This document shows positions 1 through 6,472 of a stretch of DNA of 7,543 nucleotides, in pieces. How positions within the stretch are numbered: position 1 is the first letter of the stretch; every line of letters starts with the position of its first letter. Below the pieces are notes generated by a model. The model saw only the letters and a program-made list of their open reading frames with translations, searched no databases and was not told where the DNA came from. This DNA comes from Candidatus Firestoneibacteriota bacterium (GTDB taxonomy: Bacteria; Oederibacteriota; JAAXVQ01), in the NCBI GenBank assembly GCA_013335425.1, contig JAAXVQ010000040.1, forward strand, positions 1-7,543. Direction: 5' to 3'. Position numbers and translations under genes: made by a program.

Positions 1-564
1 TTGGCGGCCATTATCCTGGGCGGGCCCATGAATGTCAGCGACCAGGATCACCTGCCGCATTTAAAAGCGGAGTTGGAATTTATCCGCGGCTTATTGGCGG
101 CGGAAATCCCAATACTGGGCGTGTGTTTGGGCGCCCAAATGTTGGCGGCGGCCATGGGGGCTCAGGTTGGACCCGGTCCCCACCCGGAGATCGGATACAT
201 GGACGTAACGCTCACCCCGGTCGGCGCCGAAGACACGCTGCTGAGCGGTTTTCCCATGGCTTTGCCCGTGTTTCAATGGCACGCCCAAGGCTTTGACCTG
301 CCGCCGCGGGCGGAACTTTTGGCCACCAGCGAAGCCTTTCCGAATCAGGCGTTTCGGTCCGGCAAGGCTTGGGGGTTTCAGTTTCATCTGGAGGTCACCC
401 CGGCGATGGTCCGACAATGGGCGCAGGACAGCCAGGCGGAACTTTCCCGGGCCGGGGTCAGTGAAACCCGGCTGGCCGAGCAAAGTAACGCTCAGGCGCA
501 GATGGTTTCGCTCTATGGCCGGCGGGTCATCCGCCGCTTCTGGGATTCTTTGGCGGAAATATGA
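1..564 (+). CDS. Class I glutamine amidotransferase (GATase1), 5'-truncated by the window edge
   Basis: This is the C-terminal part (187 codons visible) of a class I glutamine amidotransferase of the stand-alone GMP-synthase-like type, a cytoplasmic enzyme domain that releases ammonia from glutamine or hydrolyses gamma-glutamyl bonds. The visible part opens with AAIILGGPMNV, the GGPM strand-loop that normally lies about 50 residues into such proteins, so the TTG at position 1 is not a credible start and the true start is upstream. The nucleophile elbow GVCLGAQ places the catalytic Cys at visible residue 42. FQWHAQGFDLP and then FQFHLEVT supply the rest of the triad, His129 and Glu131. All three catalytic residues are intact, so it is probably active. 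The substrate cannot be read from sequence. The stop overlaps the next start (ATGA), which indicates translational coupling. Confidence 0.9.
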   Translation: MAAIILGGPMNVSDQDHLPHLKAELEFIRGLLAAEIPILGVCLGAQMLAAAMGAQVGPGPHPEIGYMDVTLTPVGAEDTLLSGFPMALPVFQWHAQGFDLPPRAELLATSEAFPNQAFRSGKAWGFQFHLEVTPAMVRQWAQDSQAELSRAGVSETRLAEQSNAQAQMVSLYGRRVIRRFWDSLAEI

Positions 565-941
565 GCGGGTCGGCACCAAAACGTCCCTTGAAGTACTGGT
601 TTTTTTTAACCTGCGTGGGTGCGGGGATTTTTGTGGGGACGTTTTGGTTTTTTTTAGGTATGTTTCTGCTGCTGGGGCGCGATCCGGCTTGGTGGCAGGT
701 GGTGGCGACGCTGGCCCCGGGAACCGGCATTGTATTTTTAACCATTATGGCGCGGCATCATCCGCGCCCCTATAGCGTCGGGCTGATGCTCCTGGGCGTG
801 TTGCCGTTGTTTTTGGTACATTTTTCTTCGGCTTGGCGCTTGCGTTTGGGGTTTGGTTTGCCTTTGTTGTGCGTGGGCGCCGGCTTGTGGCTCTGGCAGG
901 GCGGTGCGCCTGTGCCGGAAGGGGATCCCGGTCATGGATGA
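561..941 (+). CDS. Small hypothetical membrane protein, about four TM helices
   Basis: This is a 126-residue protein I do not recognise as a family. Four hydrophobic stretches are visible at about residues 12-36, 45-64, 70-88 and 92-113. The N-terminus is short and basic (KRPLK) and the C-terminus is short and polar, as expected for a small inner-membrane protein. The ATG overlaps the upstream amidotransferase stop by 4 nt (ATGA). Only a weak GGCGGA precedes it, so translation probably depends on coupling. Its last codons overlap the start of the Crp/Fnr gene by 8 nt. Two runs of eight T (600-607 and 648-655) lie inside the first helix region, where slippage would shift the frame. The gene placement is well supported by the overlaps on both sides; the function is unknown. 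Confidence 0.75.
   Translation: MSGSAPKRPLKYWFFLTCVGAGIFVGTFWFFLGMFLLLGRDPAWWQVVATLAPGTGIVFLTIMARHHPRPYSVGLMLLGVLPLFLVHFSSAWRLRLGFGLPLLCVGAGLWLWQGGAPVPEGDPGHG
919..925 (+). promoter_or_regulatory. Ribosome binding site that fixes the Crp/Fnr start
   Basis: AAGGGGA ends 8 nt before the ATG at 934. The reading frame is open further upstream (to 853), but that stretch overlaps the preceding gene and has no comparable site, so 934 is the preferred start. Confidence 0.7.
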
Positions 942-1611
942 GAAAATGCACGTGCTGCAAAGCACGTTGCTGTGCACGGATTTGACGAAGGGCCAGATCA
1001 AGAAATTGGCCGCCATTGCTGCGTTTGAAGAGTTCGAAAGCGGGGAGCCGCTTTTTGAGGAAGGCGAGAAGGCGCAGGGGCTTTATATCATCACCTCGGG
1101 GCGGGTTAAAATTTTCAAGCTTTCTGCCGGAGGCAAAGAACAGATTCTGAATGTTTTTGGTGCCGGTCAAACCGTGGGGGAAGCGGCCATGTTTGCCGGC
1201 GGGTATTTTCCGGCCAGTGCTCAAGCAATAGAGCCGGTGCGCGCGCTTTGGCTGGGCCGGGAACGTTTAATCAAACTCATGGCCTGGGAACCGCGCCTGG
1301 CCATGGGCATGATGAGCGTGATGTCGCGGCGTCTGCATCATTTCACCCAAATGGTGGACGAACTCTCGCTGCACGACGTACCTATGCGCGTGGTGAGCTA
1401 TTTGCTGGAGCATGTCAACACCCGGCAGCCCGATTTGGTCCGTTTGGACATCAAGAAGACGGAATTGGCTCAGCGTTTGGGCATGGTGCCGGAAAGCCTT
1501 TCGCGGGCCTTGTCCAAATTGTCGCGCATGAAATTGATCCGCAATCTCGGGCCGAGCATCCGCCTTTTGGATCGGGAAGGGTTGGAACGGTTTGTGCGGG
1601 AAGGCAAATAA
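934..1611 (+). CDS. Crp/Fnr-family transcriptional regulator
   Basis: This is a 225-residue DNA-binding regulator. Residues of about 15-125 form the cyclic-nucleotide-binding-type beta barrel (FEEGEKAQGLYIITSGRVKIF, then GEAAMFAGG at 82-90). A dimerisation helix follows (about 126-148), then a C-terminal winged helix-turn-helix (about 150-222). The recognition helix reads PESLSRALSKL, with the Glu187 and Arg191 positions typical of the CRP/FNR superfamily. At the phosphate-binding cassette, the arginine that holds cAMP in E. coli CRP aligns with Pro93 (FPASAQA), so cAMP is an unlikely ligand. There is no N-terminal cysteine cluster of the FNR [4Fe-4S] type; one early Cys is present in LLCTDL. 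The cassette resembles the DNR-like or general anaerobic/nitrosative branch, but the signal is unknown. It overlaps the upstream membrane-protein gene by 8 nt and probably shares its mRNA. Its targets are not evident. Confidence 0.92.
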   Translation: MDEKMHVLQSTLLCTDLTKGQIKKLAAIAAFEEFESGEPLFEEGEKAQGLYIITSGRVKIFKLSAGGKEQILNVFGAGQTVGEAAMFAGGYFPASAQAIEPVRALWLGRERLIKLMAWEPRLAMGMMSVMSRRLHHFTQMVDELSLHDVPMRVVSYLLEHVNTRQPDLVRLDIKKTELAQRLGMVPESLSRALSKLSRMKLIRNLGPSIRLLDREGLERFVREGK

Positions 1612-1646
1612 TATTTTCGGCGCTCGGCAGTCACTTTAAGAAAGTC

Positions 1647-1652
1647 AGGTGA
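1647..1652 (+). promoter_or_regulatory. Ribosome binding site that fixes the FmdB-type start
   Basis: AGGTGA lies 8 nt before the ATG at 1661. The in-frame GTG at 1649 sits inside this site and is therefore not the start. Starting at 1661 also gives the family's usual N-terminus, a short residue or two followed by Y-x-Y. Confidence 0.7.
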
Positions 1653-1660
1653 ATTCGTTC

Positions 1661-1900
1661 ATGGCAAGATATGTGTATCATTGCGCGTGTTGCCAAAAAA
1701 AATTTGAAGTCGAGAAATCCATGGCGCTCTCCGGTTTGGCGGAAAAATGCCCGATTTGCCAACAGACGGGCGAACGGGTGTTTACGGCTCCGGGCATCGC
1801 CGTGAAAGGCAGCCCGGTGCGAACCCCTTGCGCCGGCGAGGTTTCCGGCCCATCGGAATGTTCCGGCGGATGTTGTCATGGAAATTGCTCGCTGCATTGA
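1661..1900 (+). CDS. FmdB-type zinc ribbon protein
   Basis: This 79-residue protein begins MARYVYHCACC, matching the FmdB/CxxC-CxxC putative regulatory protein family, which usually opens M-P-x-Y-x-Y-x-C-x-x-C. Cys8/Cys11 and Cys30/Cys33 (CPIC) form the predicted zinc knuckle. A typical segment follows (ERVFTAPGIAVKGS). The tail from about residue 57 holds five more cysteines (57, 67, 71, 72, 76) in a Gly/Ser/Cys-rich context ending CCHGNCSLH. The family is annotated as regulatory from its original link to formamidase/amidase genes, but its molecular role is poorly known. The gene follows the Crp/Fnr regulator by 49 nt and probably closes that operon. A second metal site in the Cys/His tail is an inference. 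Confidence 0.85.
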   Translation: MARYVYHCACCQKKFEVEKSMALSGLAEKCPICQQTGERVFTAPGIAVKGSPVRTPCAGEVSGPSECSGGCCHGNCSLH

Positions 1901-1994
1901 TAAGCAATTTGAAGATTTTATTGAAGGGACAAACGGAAATTTCGATGAATTATCGTTGAAATTTAGGCTGAAAAAAGATATCATGGCTTGGTAA
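1878..1994 (+). CDS. Doubtful 38-codon small ORF between the FmdB-type gene and chemoreceptor 1
   Basis: An ATG at 1878, inside the 3' end of the FmdB-type gene in another frame, opens 38 codons ending TAA at 1992-1994. The peptide begins MEIARCIDKQFEDF and ends KKDIMAW, a water-soluble charged/hydrophobic mix rather than obvious junk. Against it, codon third positions are much more AT-rich than in neighbouring genes, the upstream GGCGGA is a weak ribosome site, and a good promoter for the next gene lies within it. It could be a real small protein, a decayed gene remnant, or chance in an AT-rich spacer. I see no recognisable domain. Confidence 0.18.
   Translation: MEIARCIDKQFEDFIEGTNGNFDELSLKFRLKKDIMAW
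1937..1964. promoter_or_regulatory. Imperfect dyad over the -35 box, possible operator
   Basis: AAATTTC (1937-1943) is matched by its reverse complement GAAATTT (1958-1964). Inside, GAT (1944-1946) pairs with ATC (1952-1954), with a 3-nt bulge (GTT) on the right arm. The right arm overlaps the predicted -35 element at 1956-1961, so a dimeric regulator bound here would block or adjust the promoter. It does not match the FNR or CRP consensus, so I do not assign it to the Crp/Fnr protein upstream. Confidence 0.3.
1956..1984 (+). promoter_or_regulatory. Sigma70-like promoter for the chemoreceptor cluster
   Basis: TTGAAA (1956-1961) and TATCAT (1979-1984) are separated by exactly 17 nt, each with one mismatch to TTGACA and TATAAT. 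Transcription would start near 1991, giving a leader of about 50 nt before the receptor ATG at 2041. The surrounding spacer is AT-rich, as expected of a promoter. I see no sigma28 (flagellar-type) TAAA...GCCGATAA site, so the cluster is probably not in the classical late flagellar regulon. Confidence 0.5.
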
Positions 1995-2040
1995 ATGGCA
2001 CGTGGGATCATTAGCGACACCAAGAATTTAAGGATCATCT

Positions 2041-3807
2041 ATGCCAAAACAACAAAGTCTCAGCCAAACCATTTTTCAGTTTGTGTTCGTTTTTGTGTCA
2101 GGTATATTGATCATCAATATGCTTTCGGTTTTTCTTGCCTTGCGTTCCTACCAAAGAGATGAATTTTTAATGCGCGGACAAGCCTTGGTTAAAAATTTGG
2201 CTTTCAACAGCCGTAAACCGCTTCAGACCGCAGATCGTGCCAAATTGGAAGATTTAATCGGCAACCTTCTAAAGGGCGATGATGTCCGTTGGGCCTCGAT
2301 TTTGGATGTCAAAGGCGCTGCCGTGGTGGAGCGGAAGCCTGAAGGACAAAAATGGGAAGACGGGGACTTGCTTAAAGGCCGTACCGGGGTTCCGGTCTGG
2401 ATTCGAAAATATAAGCTGCCTTCCGGAGAAGCCGTCTTGGATTTTCAAGTGGAAATTACAACCTCGGACAACAATGCCGCCCAAGGCGCCGCTGCCGGCT
2501 CGGCTTTGGAGCTGGGGTTGCTCAGCGACATGGGGAATTCCGGCGCGGATACGGAAAAAACCGCCGTGCGCGATGCCCGCCGTCGCTTGGGGATGGCGCA
2601 TTTGGGTGTTTCGGAAGATCGTTTTCAATCCAATGAACACAAAATACTTTTGCAGATGGCCGCGATCTTGGCGGTGGCTCTGACGCTGAGCTTTTTTTAT
2701 TTCCGCGCACAATTTATTCGGCCGATCATCGGGACCGTCAGCCGTTTGGCGGCGTTCATGAAGGACATTGCGGCGCGCGAAGGGGATTTGACTTCGCGCT
2801 TGGACATCCACCGCGACGATGAGTTGGGGGAACTGGCCCAGTGGTTCAACAGCTTCATCGAAAATCTGCAGCGTATTGTTAAAAATACCATTGGCTTGAT
2901 TGATCAAATGACCGCTGCGCTGGAAGAACTTTCCTCCACCGCTGAGGAACTCAATGCTACGGCGGATGAGATCAATTCCACGGTGCAGGTGTTTACCCAC
3001 GACTTGCAAAATCAGGAAGAAGAAACTTCAGCGGCCACGACCATGATCGACGGCATTGCCACCAAACTGCTCAATGTGACCCGCGAAGCCGAGGCGGCTT
3101 CGCAGACTTTTGAGGAAACCAAGAACGTTTCGCAGCGCGGGGGCGATACCGTGCGCCAATCGGTCAGCAAAATCAACAGCATCGCGGATAACATGAACGT
3201 GATCGAAGAACGCATGCAGCATCTGCAGGGTTCTTTGGCGGACATCGCCGGCTTTGTGGAGACCATCCAGGGCATTGCCTCGCAGACCAACCTGCTTTCA
3301 TTGAACGCCGCCATCGAGGCGGCTCGCGCCGGGGACGCCGGACGGGGATTTTCAGTAGTTGCCGAGGAAGTCCGCAAACTGGCGGAAAATGCCGCCAACG
3401 CTTCCCAACAAATTCAGACTTTGATTTTGCAAATTCAAACCGAGACGCGCGAAACGGCCGACGCCACCCGTGAAGGCACCAACGCCGTACAAAGCGGGAG
3501 GGATACCATCCATTTGGCCGGTGAATCGCTCGGCAAGATCTTGGAAACCGCGAACCAATCGGCGGTTGTCTCCATGGAGATTTCCCGGGCACTGATGCAG
3601 CAAACGGATGTTTTGAAGAATATGCTCCAGAGCGTAAGGACGGTTCAATCCTTGGGCAAAAATAATTTCACAGCCGCGCAAACCATGGCTGCTTCGGTGG
3701 AAGAGCAAACCGCTTCGTTGGAACAGATTACCATGGCGATTCACCGCTTGGCGGAAGATGCCCTGAAAGTCAGGGATTTGGTGGTTAAGTTTAAAGTGAG
3801 CAATTAG
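2041..3807 (+). CDS. Methyl-accepting chemotaxis protein (chemoreceptor 1)
   Basis: This is a 588-residue transmembrane chemoreceptor that would control a CheA/CheW kinase. TM1 is at about residues 8-34. A periplasmic sensor follows (about 35-200) with [13 protein letters not shown] and a later [12 protein letters not shown], a pattern seen in PAS/Cache-like sensor domains. TM2 is at about 202-222, the HAMP linker at about 223-277, and then the long cytoplasmic coiled coil. The hairpin tip carries the near-universal [20 protein letters not shown] at 412-431, followed by [15 protein letters not shown]. Glu/Ala-rich segments [17 protein letters not shown] and [13 protein letters not shown] are the likely methylation helices. 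No CheR-docking pentapeptide of the NWETF type ends the protein. An Ala/Gly/Asp-rich stretch (about 141-178) in the sensor is absent from receptor 2. The start has AAGGA at 2030-2034, 6 nt upstream. The binding-protein gene follows after 16 nt. Confidence 0.95.
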   Translation: MPKQQSLSQTIFQFVFVFVSGILIINMLSVFLALRSYQRDEFLMRGQALVKNLAFNSRKPLQTADRAKLEDLIGNLLKGDDVRWASILDVKGAAVVERKPEGQKWEDGDLLKGRTGVPVWIRKYKLPSGEAVLDFQVEITTSDNNAAQGAAAGSALELGLLSDMGNSGADTEKTAVRDARRRLGMAHLGVSEDRFQSNEHKILLQMAAILAVALTLSFFYFRAQFIRPIIGTVSRLAAFMKDIAAREGDLTSRLDIHRDDELGELAQWFNSFIENLQRIVKNTIGLIDQMTAALEELSSTAEELNATADEINSTVQVFTHDLQNQEEETSAATTMIDGIATKLLNVTREAEAASQTFEETKNVSQRGGDTVRQSVSKINSIADNMNVIEERMQHLQGSLADIAGFVETIQGIASQTNLLSLNAAIEAARAGDAGRGFSVVAEEVRKLAENAANASQQIQTLILQIQTETRETADATREGTNAVQSGRDTIHLAGESLGKILETANQSAVVSMEISRALMQQTDVLKNMLQSVRTVQSLGKNNFTAAQTMAASVEEQTASLEQITMAIHRLAEDALKVRDLVVKFKVSN

Positions 3808-3823
3808 AAGCGGGGGACGGCGC

Positions 3824-4726
3824 ATGAAAGCATTTCCGTCGATTTTTTTAGGTCTGGGAGCGTTTGGGTGTTTCCTGCCCGCGACCATGGCTGCCGAAAG
3901 CAAGGTGGTGGCGGTTTTAAGCAGGGCTCTGGCGCCTTATGAAACAGCCTTGAAAAATTTTCAACAGGACGGACGTTTCGCTGTCCAGGTGGTCAATTTG
4001 GAAGGCGATATGTCGAAAATCGGAGAGATTCAGGCTGCCTTAGCGGCTGAAAAACCCGTGGCGGTTCTGGCGTTGGGCACTGAAGCGGTCAATGCTATAA
4101 AAAATTCGCCGCCGCCGGGCTCGGCGTTGATTTTTTCCATGATTCTGGATCCTATGGAAATTCCCGGCCGTAAAGTTTCCGGGGTGGTTATGCAGATTCC
4201 CACGGGCGAGCAATTTGCGCGTTTGGCCAAAATGCTGCCGGGGGCGAAACGAGTAGGGGTAGTGTACAACCCCAAATTTTCAAAAAAGAGCATTCTGCAG
4301 GCACGTGATGTCGTGGGGCAATACGGCATGTCGCTGATGCCCATTGCTGTGGAAAATTTCGATGAGATTCCGGGGGCGCTGTCAAACCTGACCAACGATA
4401 AAGTGGATGTGCTCTGGTCGGTCGTGGATAACTTGGTGGCGCAACCGTCGGCCATCAGTCAGATTATAGAACATGCCCATAATGAGAAGGTGCCGTTTAT
4501 CGGTTTGTCCATGTATCACGTCAAGGCCGGTGCTTTGGCGGCGTTTGCGGTCGATTATTCGGACTTGGGAAAACAGACAGCCGAACTGACGGCCAAGGTG
4601 GTCGCCGGTGAAGCGTCCAATCGCATCGAAACGCCGCGTAAGATCGTGGCTTATGTAAACGACACCGTACAAAAACAATTGGGGTTGAACTTGTCCGATT
4701 TTCCAGACGTGCAAATCCTGCGCTAG
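3824..4726 (+). CDS. ABC_sub_bind-family periplasmic substrate-binding protein
   Basis: This 300-residue protein has an N-terminal Sec signal (KAF..., a hydrophobic core to about residue 19, cleavage likely after Ala23 or Ala24 in PATMAAES). A Cys at residue 16 (GAFGC) lacks a proper lipobox Leu, so a soluble protein is more likely than a lipoprotein. The mature part has the two-lobed binding-protein pattern of the ABC_sub_bind (PF04392, TrpX-like) family: [12 protein letters not shown], then [38 protein letters not shown], and [27 protein letters not shown]. Known or predicted family members bind small organic ligands such as aromatic amino acids; the ligand here cannot be deduced. No permease or ATPase gene is adjacent. 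It lies between two chemoreceptors (16-nt gap before, 35-nt after), which suggests a sensory rather than uptake role. A weak GGGGGA site precedes the ATG. Confidence 0.9.
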   Translation: MKAFPSIFLGLGAFGCFLPATMAAESKVVAVLSRALAPYETALKNFQQDGRFAVQVVNLEGDMSKIGEIQAALAAEKPVAVLALGTEAVNAIKNSPPPGSALIFSMILDPMEIPGRKVSGVVMQIPTGEQFARLAKMLPGAKRVGVVYNPKFSKKSILQARDVVGQYGMSLMPIAVENFDEIPGALSNLTNDKVDVLWSVVDNLVAQPSAISQIIEHAHNEKVPFIGLSMYHVKAGALAAFAVDYSDLGKQTAELTAKVVAGEASNRIETPRKIVAYVNDTVQKQLGLNLSDFPDVQILR

Positions 4727-4739
4727 CCCGAAAGCGGGC
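4726..4739 (+). other. Short intercistronic hairpin
   Basis: GCCCG (4726-4730), a 4-nt AAAG loop and CGGGC (4735-4739) form a tight 5-bp GC stem starting at the last base of the binding-protein stop codon. No T-run follows, so it is not a classical terminator. It might stabilise the upstream transcript or adjust the ratio of binding protein to receptor 2. Confidence 0.35.
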
Positions 4740-4746
4740 ACGCTTC

Positions 4747-4752
4747 AAGGAG
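4747..4752 (+). promoter_or_regulatory. Strong ribosome binding site of chemoreceptor 2
   Basis: AAGGAG lies 9 nt before the ATG at 4762, a near-consensus site at normal spacing. It supports independent initiation after the 35-nt intergenic gap. Confidence 0.65.
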
Positions 4753-4761
4753 AAGAAGGGT

Positions 4762-6417
4762 ATGGCTGAAAAGCGCAACTTGCAGAAAACCGTAATTTTC
4801 TTCGTTTTTCCCTTCATCGGCTTGACATTTCTGATGAGCGTCTTTTTGAGCTTTTATTACCAACAGATCTACATCAAAGCGGAATTCTTGGAACGGGGCC
4901 AAGCTTTGGCGCGCCATATGGCTTTTAATTGCCAGAAACTTATGGATTATGCCAACCATGATACTCTCTATGAATTGGTAGACAGCCTCATGAAGGAAGC
5001 CGATATTTCCTGGGTGGCCGTAACCGACGCGGGCGGCAAGGTTATTGTGCAAAACGGGGCAACGGACATCAACTTCGCCTCAGGTTCTCCGGTAGGTGCG
5101 TCCGCAGCCGGTGATGTTCAGATCAGGGAAATCCAACAAGCCGGCAAACAAGAGGTTTATGACCTGGAAGTTTTGGTCCTGCGTGAAGGCGGGCGCGGTG
5201 AAAAGATGGGCTCCGTCCATGTGGGCCTTTCCTTGCGGGCGTTGAGCGGCATGCGCTGGAAAATTTTCTGGCAGTTAAGCGGTGTTTTTTTAGTCTCCTT
5301 GCTTTTGGGGTTCTTGGCCGTGAATTATTTCCGACGGTCGGTTTTAAGCCCCATCAACGAGTTGGTGGTGGTTATGCGGGACATTGCTTCGCACAAGGCC
5401 GATCTGACCCGCCGCTTGGAGTCCCAGCGTACGGATGAGCTTGGCGAATTGGCGCGATGGTTCAACAGTTTTATGGACAATATTCAGAAAATTGTGGGCA
5501 GTACCCTGGGTTTAATAGATCAAATGTCCACCTCGTTGGAGGAACTTTCCTCCACAGCCCAGGAACTCAGCGCCACAGCCGATGAAATTAACGGGACAGT
5601 GCAGACCTTCACCTTTGATCTGCAAAAGCAGGAACAGGAAACCACCGCCACCACGACTTCCATCGACCGGGTGGCCACCACGCTTCTGGAAATCACCCAT
5701 AAGGCCGAGCAATCATCGGACGTTTTTGAGCAGACCAAGGACGTTTCCAAACGCGGGGGCGAAACCGTTCAGCAATCAGTCCAGAAAATCAACGGCATTG
5801 CGCAAAGCATGGAAGTGATCGAGGAACGCATGCGTCATCTGAACAGCTCTCTGGCCGATATTGCCGGGTTTGTCGAGACTATTCAGGGCATCGCCTCACA
5901 AACCAACTTGCTCTCGTTGAACGCAGCCATTGAAGCGGCCCGCGCGGGTGATACCGGACGGGGTTTTTCCGTTGTGGCCGAAGAAGTGCGCAAGCTGGCG
6001 GAGAACGCCGCCAACGCCTCCCAACAGATTCAAAGCTTGATCAATCAAATCCAAAATGAAACGCGTGAAACCGGGGAGGCGACCCGTATGGGTTCGCAAG
6101 CCGTGCAAAGCGGACGCGATACCATCCACTTGGCCGGGACTTCTTTGGACGAAATCATGCGCATGGCCAATCAATCAGCTTCGATTTCCGTCACGATTTC
6201 CAATGAACTCAACCTGCAAAGCGATGCACTCAAGGACATGATGAAGCGCGTCCGCAAGGTACAGACTTTGGGCAACAGCAACTTCACCGCGGCGCAAACC
6301 ATGGCGGCTTCCTTGGAAGAACAGACGGCTTCCTTGGAACAAATCACCACCTCCATTCAGCGTTTGGCGGAAGATGCCCTGAAGGTCAAGGATTTGGTGG
6401 TCGAGTTCAAAGCGTAA
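4762..6417 (+). CDS. Methyl-accepting chemotaxis protein (chemoreceptor 2), paralogue of chemoreceptor 1
   Basis: This is a 551-residue transmembrane chemoreceptor with the same plan as receptor 1. TM1 is at about residues 11-32, a shorter periplasmic sensor at about 33-167 ([14 protein letters not shown], later [16 protein letters not shown]), TM2 at about 168-190, HAMP at about 191-242, and then the signalling coiled coil. The tip motif [20 protein letters not shown] starts at residue 377 and is followed by [22 protein letters not shown]. From TM2 to the end it aligns with receptor 1 nearly without gaps; the length difference (37 residues) lies almost wholly in the sensor. The C-terminus ([10 protein letters not shown]) has no CheR/CheB tether. 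The two sensors share the same motif order but clearly less sequence, so the receptors may read different ligands or ligand states. No cheA, cheW, cheR or cheB is in the window, so partners must be encoded elsewhere. Confidence 0.95.
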   Translation: MAEKRNLQKTVIFFVFPFIGLTFLMSVFLSFYYQQIYIKAEFLERGQALARHMAFNCQKLMDYANHDTLYELVDSLMKEADISWVAVTDAGGKVIVQNGATDINFASGSPVGASAAGDVQIREIQQAGKQEVYDLEVLVLREGGRGEKMGSVHVGLSLRALSGMRWKIFWQLSGVFLVSLLLGFLAVNYFRRSVLSPINELVVVMRDIASHKADLTRRLESQRTDELGELARWFNSFMDNIQKIVGSTLGLIDQMSTSLEELSSTAQELSATADEINGTVQTFTFDLQKQEQETTATTTSIDRVATTLLEITHKAEQSSDVFEQTKDVSKRGGETVQQSVQKINGIAQSMEVIEERMRHLNSSLADIAGFVETIQGIASQTNLLSLNAAIEAARAGDTGRGFSVVAEEVRKLAENAANASQQIQSLINQIQNETRETGEATRMGSQAVQSGRDTIHLAGTSLDEIMRMANQSASISVTISNELNLQSDALKDMMKRVRKVQTLGNSNFTAAQTMAASLEEQTASLEQITTSIQRLAEDALKVKDLVVEFKA

Positions 6418-6421
6418 GTGC

Positions 6422-6446
6422 GCCGCCCCAAGATGTGGGGGGGGCC
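6422..6446 (+). other. GC-rich hairpin with a G8 run after chemoreceptor 2
   Basis: CCCCA (6426-6430) pairs with TGGGG (6436-6440) around a 5-nt AGATG loop. GCC (6422-6424 region) can extend the stem against the rest of the eight-G run (6437-6444) and following C, with a mismatch or bulge. No T-run follows, so at most it is an attenuator or a transcript-end stabiliser between receptor 2 and the next gene. Confidence 0.35.
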
Positions 6447-6459
6447 GCTATTCAATATT

Positions 6460-6464
6460 GGGAG
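6460..6464 (+). promoter_or_regulatory. Ribosome binding site that fixes the start at 6473
   Basis: GGGAG lies 8 nt before the ATG at 6473. An in-frame TTG at 6458 would sit on top of this site, so the ATG is the preferred start. Confidence 0.65.
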
Positions 6465-6472
6465 TCGAGCGC

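Noticed and set aside
1..3. TTG at position 1 as the start of the amidotransferase
   Set aside because: The protein begins in the middle of the conserved domain (GGPM loop), so the N-terminal part and start lie upstream of the window.
1633..1645. ACTTT-AAG-AAAGT inverted repeat after the Crp/Fnr gene, considered as a terminator
   Set aside because: Five weak A/T-rich pairs, a 3-nt loop and no T-run. Too weak, and it sits just before the ribosome binding site of the next gene.
2104..2120. Perfect 8-bp palindrome ATATTGAT-C-ATCAATAT, resembling an FNR box
   Set aside because: The half-sites TTGAT/ATCAA are 1 nt apart rather than 4, and the site lies in the TM1 coding region of receptor 1 (codons for ILIIN). 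It is probably chance or codon-driven.
2894..2907. TTGATTGATCAA, another FNR-like string
   Set aside because: It is inside the coding sequence for the GLIDQM segment, a conserved protein stretch in both receptors, with wrong half-site spacing.
3772..3807. CheR-docking pentapeptide at the receptor C-termini
   Set aside because: Both receptors end in VVKFKVSN or VVEFKA, with no NWETF-like motif or linker.
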